In this document: one piece after another, positions 6,001 through 9,243 of the stretch | Layout of the letters: each line of letters starts with the position of its first letter | How positions within the stretch are numbered: position 1 is the stretch's first letter | Assembly: GCF_041687175.1 (NCBI RefSeq) | Contig: NZ_JAWLCK010000106.1 | Coordinates: 1 to 9,243 of the forward strand | Reading direction: 5' to 3' | Source: Lutispora sp041687175 | GTDB taxonomy: Bacteria > Bacillota > Clostridia > Lutisporales > Lutisporaceae | Length of the DNA: 9,243 nt | Notes under the pieces: model-generated | The model's input: only the letters and a program-made list of their open reading frames with translations | Told to the model about the DNA's origin: nothing | Database searches by the model: none | Program-made: the position numbers and the translations under genes

Positions 6001-7083
6001 TTGAAGAATGAAGTAGATGGATATACACACTATATACTAAAAACCCTGGCAACTCTCCTAAAACTTATTGTCTACGCATTGGTATTTCTTGCAGTAGTAT
6101 TTGGTTTAAAATTAGTTTTCCAGTATCTATCCCCCTTTATAGTTGCAATTTTAATTTCTTTTCTGATTAAACCAATAGCAAAGAGTTTTTATCCCATGAA
6201 AATTGGAAAAGGTATATCAGTGGCCATATCGATGTTGCTTGTATACGGAGTTTTTTTCGCTCTGTTAACACTAGGTTTAAGCAAAGGTATATCAGAACTT
6301 GTTTACCTTACATCAAGACTGCCTCTTTATTCAGATGCAATCTATAAGTTTATTACAGATCTATCTAAGGAAGCACAGAGCATATATATACAGCTTCCAC
6401 CAGAAGTAACTACATATGCTATAGAGACAGCAAAGAACTTATTAGATAAGCTAGGAGTAGTTTTGACTAGCACTGCTAAACATACTGTGAATACGCTTTA
6501 TGCATTACCTAAACTGGGTATTATTTTTATTATTACTTCAGTAGCTGCCTTCTTCTTTACTAAGGATTCTGATAAAATTGAGAATTTTATATTCAGGCAA
6601 TTCACTCCTGCCTGGAAAAGCAAGCTAATAAACTTCAAAAAAAATCTTTTAACATCTTTGGTAGGTTTTTTGAAAGCACAATTGATATTGATAAGCATAA
6701 CATTTGTGGAATCATTGATTGGACTTAACATTATTGGAGTAAAATATGCGTTAACAATTTCCATATTGGTATCGTTAGTAGATGTATTACCCGTACTGGG
6801 CACTGGAAGCGTTTATGTGCCATGGGCTATTGTAGCTATAATAATCGGTAAGTATAAACTAGGTATTTCCCTGTTAATATTATATTTAATAATTGTTGTT
6901 GTAAGATATATGATAGAACCAAAGGTTGTAGGCCATCAGCTTGGCATTCATCCTCTCATATCCCTCATATCCATATATGCAGGAGCAAAAATAATGGGTC
7001 CCATAGGTGTAATATTAGGCCCCACAATAGCGGTTACAATAAAAGCAACACAGAATGTAGGAATTTTGCCTAAGTTTAAATAA
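6001..7083 (+). CDS. AI-2E family membrane protein, YtvI-like
   Basis: This is an integral membrane protein of 360 residues, the usual size of the AI-2E/PerM (DUF20) family. Several hydrophobic spans are visible: about 18-38, 43-60, 70-93 and 167-186, and a cluster from about 215 to the C-terminus. A hydrophilic loop lies between about 95 and 165. The signature EPKVVGHQLGIHPLISL starts at about 306 and is followed by GPIGVILGPTIAV. The wording around VPVLGTGSVYVPWAIVAII and the VGxQxGxHPL segment resembles the sporulation protein YtvI, which would fit a spore former. That subfamily assignment is inference, and the transported substrate, if any, is unknown. The start is TTG with AGAGGTG upstream. 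It is a single-gene unit with its own promoter and a strong terminator, divergent from the decarboxylase operon. Confidence 0.88.
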   Translation: MKNEVDGYTHYILKTLATLLKLIVYALVFLAVVFGLKLVFQYLSPFIVAILISFLIKPIAKSFYPMKIGKGISVAISMLLVYGVFFALLTLGLSKGISELVYLTSRLPLYSDAIYKFITDLSKEAQSIYIQLPPEVTTYAIETAKNLLDKLGVVLTSTAKHTVNTLYALPKLGIIFIITSVAAFFFTKDSDKIENFIFRQFTPAWKSKLINFKKNLLTSLVGFLKAQLILISITFVESLIGLNIIGVKYALTISILVSLVDVLPVLGTGSVYVPWAIVAIIIGKYKLGISLLILYLIIVVVRYMIEPKVVGHQLGIHPLISLISIYAGAKIMGPIGVILGPTIAVTIKATQNVGILPKFK

Positions 7084-7121
7084 AAAAACTCATGCAATTT
7101 GCGGATTGCATGAGTTTTTTT
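7082..7121. terminator. Perfect bidirectional Rho-independent terminator
   Basis: Arms 7082-7098 and 7105-7121 are fully complementary around the six-base loop TTGCGG. The core is ACTCATGCAAT/ATTGCATGAGT, with an A tract on one side and a T tract on the other, so it works on both strands. It serves the AI-2E gene on the plus strand and the convergent dctM remnant on the minus strand. Confidence 0.93.
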
Positions 7122-7143
7122 ATAAAGAAATATGCTATATATG

Positions 7144-8130
7144 TTAGAAAATTAATCCTGGTATGAATATTGGCAAATAGATATACAGCAAGAACACGGC
7201 AATCAAACCAAATAGATAAGGAAGTACTGCTTTGGCTATCTTCTCAATGGGCATACCCGTTATACTGGAACCCACAAACAGATTTATCGCCACAGGCGGA
7301 GTAACCATACCAATTGAAATACCAACCGTGAATATGATTCCAAAATGCACCAAATTTACTCCCAATGTGCGCATCAATGGCAAAAATACTGGTGTGAGCA
7401 ATATGACCGCCGAAGAAGTCTCCATAAATACACCTGCTATCAATATTATTATAGAGATCAGGAATAATATTACAAACTTGTTTGTAGATATGGATAGTAT
7501 CCCCTGTGCCACTGCTTCAGGTATCTTCCAGTTTGCAAGCACCCAGCCAAATACTCCGCTGCAGGATATTATTATCATAATGATGGCAGAAGTCTTGGCA
7601 CTGCCAAGCATTATTTTCCCAATTTCCTTGAGTGTAAGATCTCGATACAAAAACATGGATACCAGCATTGAATACACAACAGCGACTGCTGCCGCCTCCG
7701 AAGGTGTGAAATAGCCAGAGAATATTCCTCCAAGGATAATCATAGGCATCAGCAAACCCCAAATGGCTTCCTTAAAGGTTCTCCAAAGATTCTTCCAGGA
7801 AAACTGCGTACCCATGGGATAATTGTATTTATATGCCTGTCTGAGGGATATGGCCACCAAAATGCCCCCCATCATAATACCCGGCAGAAATCCGTTTTTA
7901 AAAAGCTGGGTCACGCTCTGGTCTGCGATAACCGCATACAAGACCATAGGAACAGAAGGCGGAATTACAACTCCTATACAACCTGCTGAGGCTATTAGTG
8001 CAGTGGATGAATCTTCCTTATAGCCACGCTTCTTTAGCTCCGGTATCAATGTAGCACCTACAGCTGCTGTAGTAGCTGCTCCGGACCCGGAGATGGCGGC
8101 AAAGAACATGCCTGCAACAACCGATACCAC
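7144..8130 (-). pseudogene. dctM: TRAP transporter large permease DctM, 5'-truncated remnant
   Basis: DctM is the large membrane subunit of tripartite ATP-independent periplasmic transporters, which import carboxylates or sugar acids with a DctP binding protein and DctQ. The 328 residues present match the family from MFFAAISGSGAATTAAVG onward, then GVVIPPSVPMVLYAV, SGYFTPSEAAAVAVVY, and TPPVAINLFVGSSITG near the end, with many membrane spans. Full-length DctM is about 425 residues and has roughly 100 residues before the first of these motifs; here they are missing. The only start is a GTG at 8128-8130 with no ribosome binding site, and two in-frame TAA codons lie just upstream (8137-8142). 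No dctP or dctQ follows upstream; instead there is AT-rich DNA. The remaining frame is clean, so the loss appears fairly recent. Production of a functional protein is unlikely. Confidence 0.85.
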
Positions 8131-8244
8131 CGAATTTTATTATAACTTGTTAAATAAGTCTATGCATAAAATATACATATGATGTATGATGTCCTATAAA
8201 AAATTTTGATAATTTCTTTTATAATTTATGTTTTTTGGGCAAAA

Positions 8245-8383
8245 GTTGTATTATGTTTAGTTAGATTTTATTACTTTGCCTGCTTCATGTCAACAATATT
8301 TTGAATATTTATACTAGTGGTATTATGTTTTTTTGTTCTGTATTATTTTGATGACATTTCTTTAATTGTGTTGTATAATGTCT
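8245..8383 (+). repeat. Three copies of a 14-base motif, candidate operator sites
   Basis: GTTGTATTATGTTT (8245-8258), GTGGTATTATGTTT (8317-8330, 13 of 14) and GTTGTATAATGTCT (8370-8383, 12 of 14) are in the same orientation. The first lies at the expected start point of the minus-strand promoter, the second just upstream of its -35 box, and the third over the -10 box of the gntR gene. This layout fits autoregulation and TRAP repression by the adjacent FadR-type protein, but the AT-rich background makes chance similarity possible. Confidence 0.45.
8265..8293 (-). promoter_or_regulatory. Near-consensus sigma-A promoter aimed at the dctM remnant
   Basis: On the minus strand a perfect TTGACA (8288-8293) and TAAAAT (8265-8270, five of six) are separated by 17 bases. 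Transcription would start near 8258 and run about 128 bases to the truncated dctM, with no ribosome binding site or dctP/dctQ gene in between. It is probably the former promoter of the TRAP operon. Confidence 0.7.
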
Positions 8384-8390
8384 TTATAAT
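8374..8390 (+). promoter_or_regulatory. Candidate -10 boxes for the GntR regulator gene
   Basis: Two perfect TATAAT hexamers (8374-8379 and 8385-8390) lie 55-70 bases before the start codon. The -35 matches are weak: TTAATT (8362-8367) is 17 bases from the second, and nothing good lies 17 bases from the first. An imperfect dyad, TGTTGTAT (8369-8376) and ATATAACA (8389-8396), seven of eight, brackets both boxes. Confidence 0.45.
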
Positions 8391-8444
8391 ATAACATATT
8401 TTCCATTATTTATAATATATTTACTTTTATAGATTGGAGGATAA

Positions 8445-9137
8445 ATGATGTCCAACGGTTTTATTCCAATTTCACAGATTATTGCCAATCAAATAAGTGA
8501 TATGATATTCTTAGAAAAAAAATATAATCCAAATGACAAGCTGCCTAACGAAAATAAGCTTGCTGAAGAGTTGGGGGTGAGTCGTACAACGATCCGTGAA
8601 GCTGTCAAGATATTAGTTGCAAATGGCATATTAACGATAGAGCGTGGAAGAGGTACTTTCGTGACAGCAAATCCAGGTATGCATAACGATCCCTTTGGCA
8701 TTTCTTACTTGGAAGACAAAAAAAAATTAGTAAACAATTGGTTCGAAGTTCGTTTGATATTAGAGCCTGCCAATGTTCGCCTTGTGGTAGAGCGAGCAAG
8801 TGATGAAGAGATAGAAAATATAATCCATTGGGAACGGAAAACTGCAGAGCTTATATTAGCAGGCAAGCCGTACAATGAAGCAGATAAACAGTTTCATGCT
8901 GCAATTGCAAAAGCTACACATAATGATGTAATTCAGCTTATGCTTCCTTCCATTGAAGCTGCAGTAAATGATGCTATAAAAACCTCAGTGTATGCAGGCA
9001 CTCATAAATTAGCTTCTGAAAACGCCCTAACCAACCATCGACTTATTGCGGATTTCATTGAAAAACGAGATGCAGATGGTGCAGCTCTTGCGATGTACTA
9101 TCATATTAAAAGAGGCATTATCGATATGGGGTGTTAA
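8445..9137 (+). CDS. FadR-type GntR family transcriptional regulator
   Basis: This is a cytosolic DNA-binding regulator of 230 residues in the FadR/FCD subfamily, usually a repressor released by an organic or sugar acid. The N-terminal winged helix-turn-helix covers about 7-75 and includes LPNENKLAEELGVSRTTIRE (33-52) and the wing ERGRGTFV (66-73). The all-helical FCD domain covers about 95-222, with the typical EVRLILEP (101-108). It has a complete metal-binding set D147, H151, H198 and H220. GGAGG (8436-8440) is four bases from the first ATG and seven from the second (8448), so the second codon may be the true start. It is divergent from the dctM remnant, the usual place for the TRAP operon's own regulator. 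The effector is unknown. The gene appears intact although its presumed target is broken. Confidence 0.93.
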   Translation: MMSNGFIPISQIIANQISDMIFLEKKYNPNDKLPNENKLAEELGVSRTTIREAVKILVANGILTIERGRGTFVTANPGMHNDPFGISYLEDKKKLVNNWFEVRLILEPANVRLVVERASDEEIENIIHWERKTAELILAGKPYNEADKQFHAAIAKATHNDVIQLMLPSIEAAVNDAIKTSVYAGTHKLASENALTNHRLIADFIEKRDADGAALAMYYHIKRGIIDMGC

Positions 9138-9243
9138 TATTAGTTGCGTTGCCTAAGGTATCCCCGCTCCGCCCTGCTTCGTACTGCGAGCTACAAGAGT
9201 TTATGTATTCCTCTTTGGTGCTAAATCCTTCGATAAAACCTTA
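9138..9243. other. Non-coding tail with a GC-rich patch, possible dispersed repeat
   Basis: After the regulator stop there is no clear terminator hairpin. Roughly 9143-9195 is markedly GC-rich compared with the surrounding DNA, and no supported gene is visible on either strand. Read on the minus strand, the 20 bases GGATACCTTAGGCAACGCAA match 14 of 20 with GAATACTAAGGGCAACGCAG at 5831-5850, sharing nine consecutive bases GGCAACGCA. This suggests a repeat family present twice in the window. A minus-strand gene entering from the right cannot be excluded. Confidence 0.45.

Larger units (their letters stand above)
8131..8444. other. AT-rich divergent control region between dctM remnant and GntR regulator
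   Basis: This 314-base gap contains no open reading frame of note. It holds a near-consensus minus-strand promoter (8265-8293), TATAAT boxes for the regulator (8374-8379 and 8385-8390) and three copies of a 14-base motif. It also has a dyad ATACAT-ATG-ATGTAT (8173-8187) and an imperfect dyad at 8146-8160 (ACTTGTT/AATAAGT). The left end is the junction where dctM homology stops. Confidence 0.7.

Noticed and set aside
7232..7714. A 160-codon open frame on the plus strand opposite dctM
   Set aside because: It is a shadow of the dctM frame, with no family resemblance and no ribosome binding site. The minus strand carries clear TRAP permease motifs.
9118..9240. A 40-codon open stretch on the minus strand at the right edge (includes GFIEGFSTKEEYINSC and GRSGDTLGNATN)
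   Set aside because: It is bounded by a stop at each end (9241-9243 and 9118-9120), contains no ATG, GTG or TTG start and no ribosome binding site, and runs through the GC-rich patch into the regulator's 3' end. It looks like an accidental frame in non-coding DNA.
9201..9243. Possible C-terminal end of a minus-strand gene entering from the right (reads VLSKDLAPKRNT, then stop)
   Set aside because: Only about 13 codons are visible with no recognisable motif, too little to call a gene.

Overview
The window looks like the chromosome of a low-GC, anaerobic Gram-positive bacterium, most likely a spore-forming member of Clostridia/Tissierellia. The evidence is strong AGGAGG-type ribosome binding sites, TTG and GTG starts, a clostridial 2[4Fe-4S] ferredoxin, a RicT (PSP1) protein, a DarA-type cyclic-di-AMP receptor, a YtvI-like AI-2E family protein, and the gene order decarboxylase-darA-holB-ricT...trmN6-rsmI. 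That order is the Bacillus subtilis yaaO-tmk-yaaQ-yaaR-holB-yaaT-yabA-yabB-yazA-yabC neighbourhood with several members missing.

Positions 1-5739 are read entirely from the minus strand (right to left). First comes a compact run: PLP-dependent Orn/Lys/Arg decarboxylase, darA, holB and ricT, with gaps of 15 and 9 bases and then a 29-base overlap. Next is a small ferredoxin with its own likely promoter and a hairpin terminator. After that come trmN6 and rsmI, which overlap by ATGA, and the first 26 codons of a DUF1858 protein that runs off the left edge. This is a housekeeping block: clamp-loader subunit, RNA modification, second-messenger sensing, Fe-S protein and amino-acid decarboxylation.

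Positions 5740-6000 are an intergenic gap with a GC-rich repeat patch and divergent promoter candidates. Positions 6001-7083 (plus strand) encode an AI-2E/YtvI-like membrane protein with a good sigma-A promoter, ending in a perfect bidirectional terminator.

Positions 7144-9137 are an accessory sugar-acid-type locus that has decayed. The C-terminal three quarters of a TRAP transporter large permease (dctM) lies on the minus strand and has lost about 100 N-terminal residues plus any dctP/dctQ. It faces a complete FadR-type GntR regulator on the plus strand. The 314-base AT-rich gap between them still carries a near-consensus minus-strand promoter aimed at the broken gene. It also has three copies of a 14-base motif placed around the two divergent promoters like operator sites. 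The last ~106 bases are non-coding and include a GC-rich patch sharing a 20-base segment with the repeat patch near 5830-5850.

I see no defence system, CRISPR array, tRNA, rRNA or intact mobile element. The most unusual content is the decayed TRAP locus with its preserved control region, and the GC-rich intergenic repeat patches.
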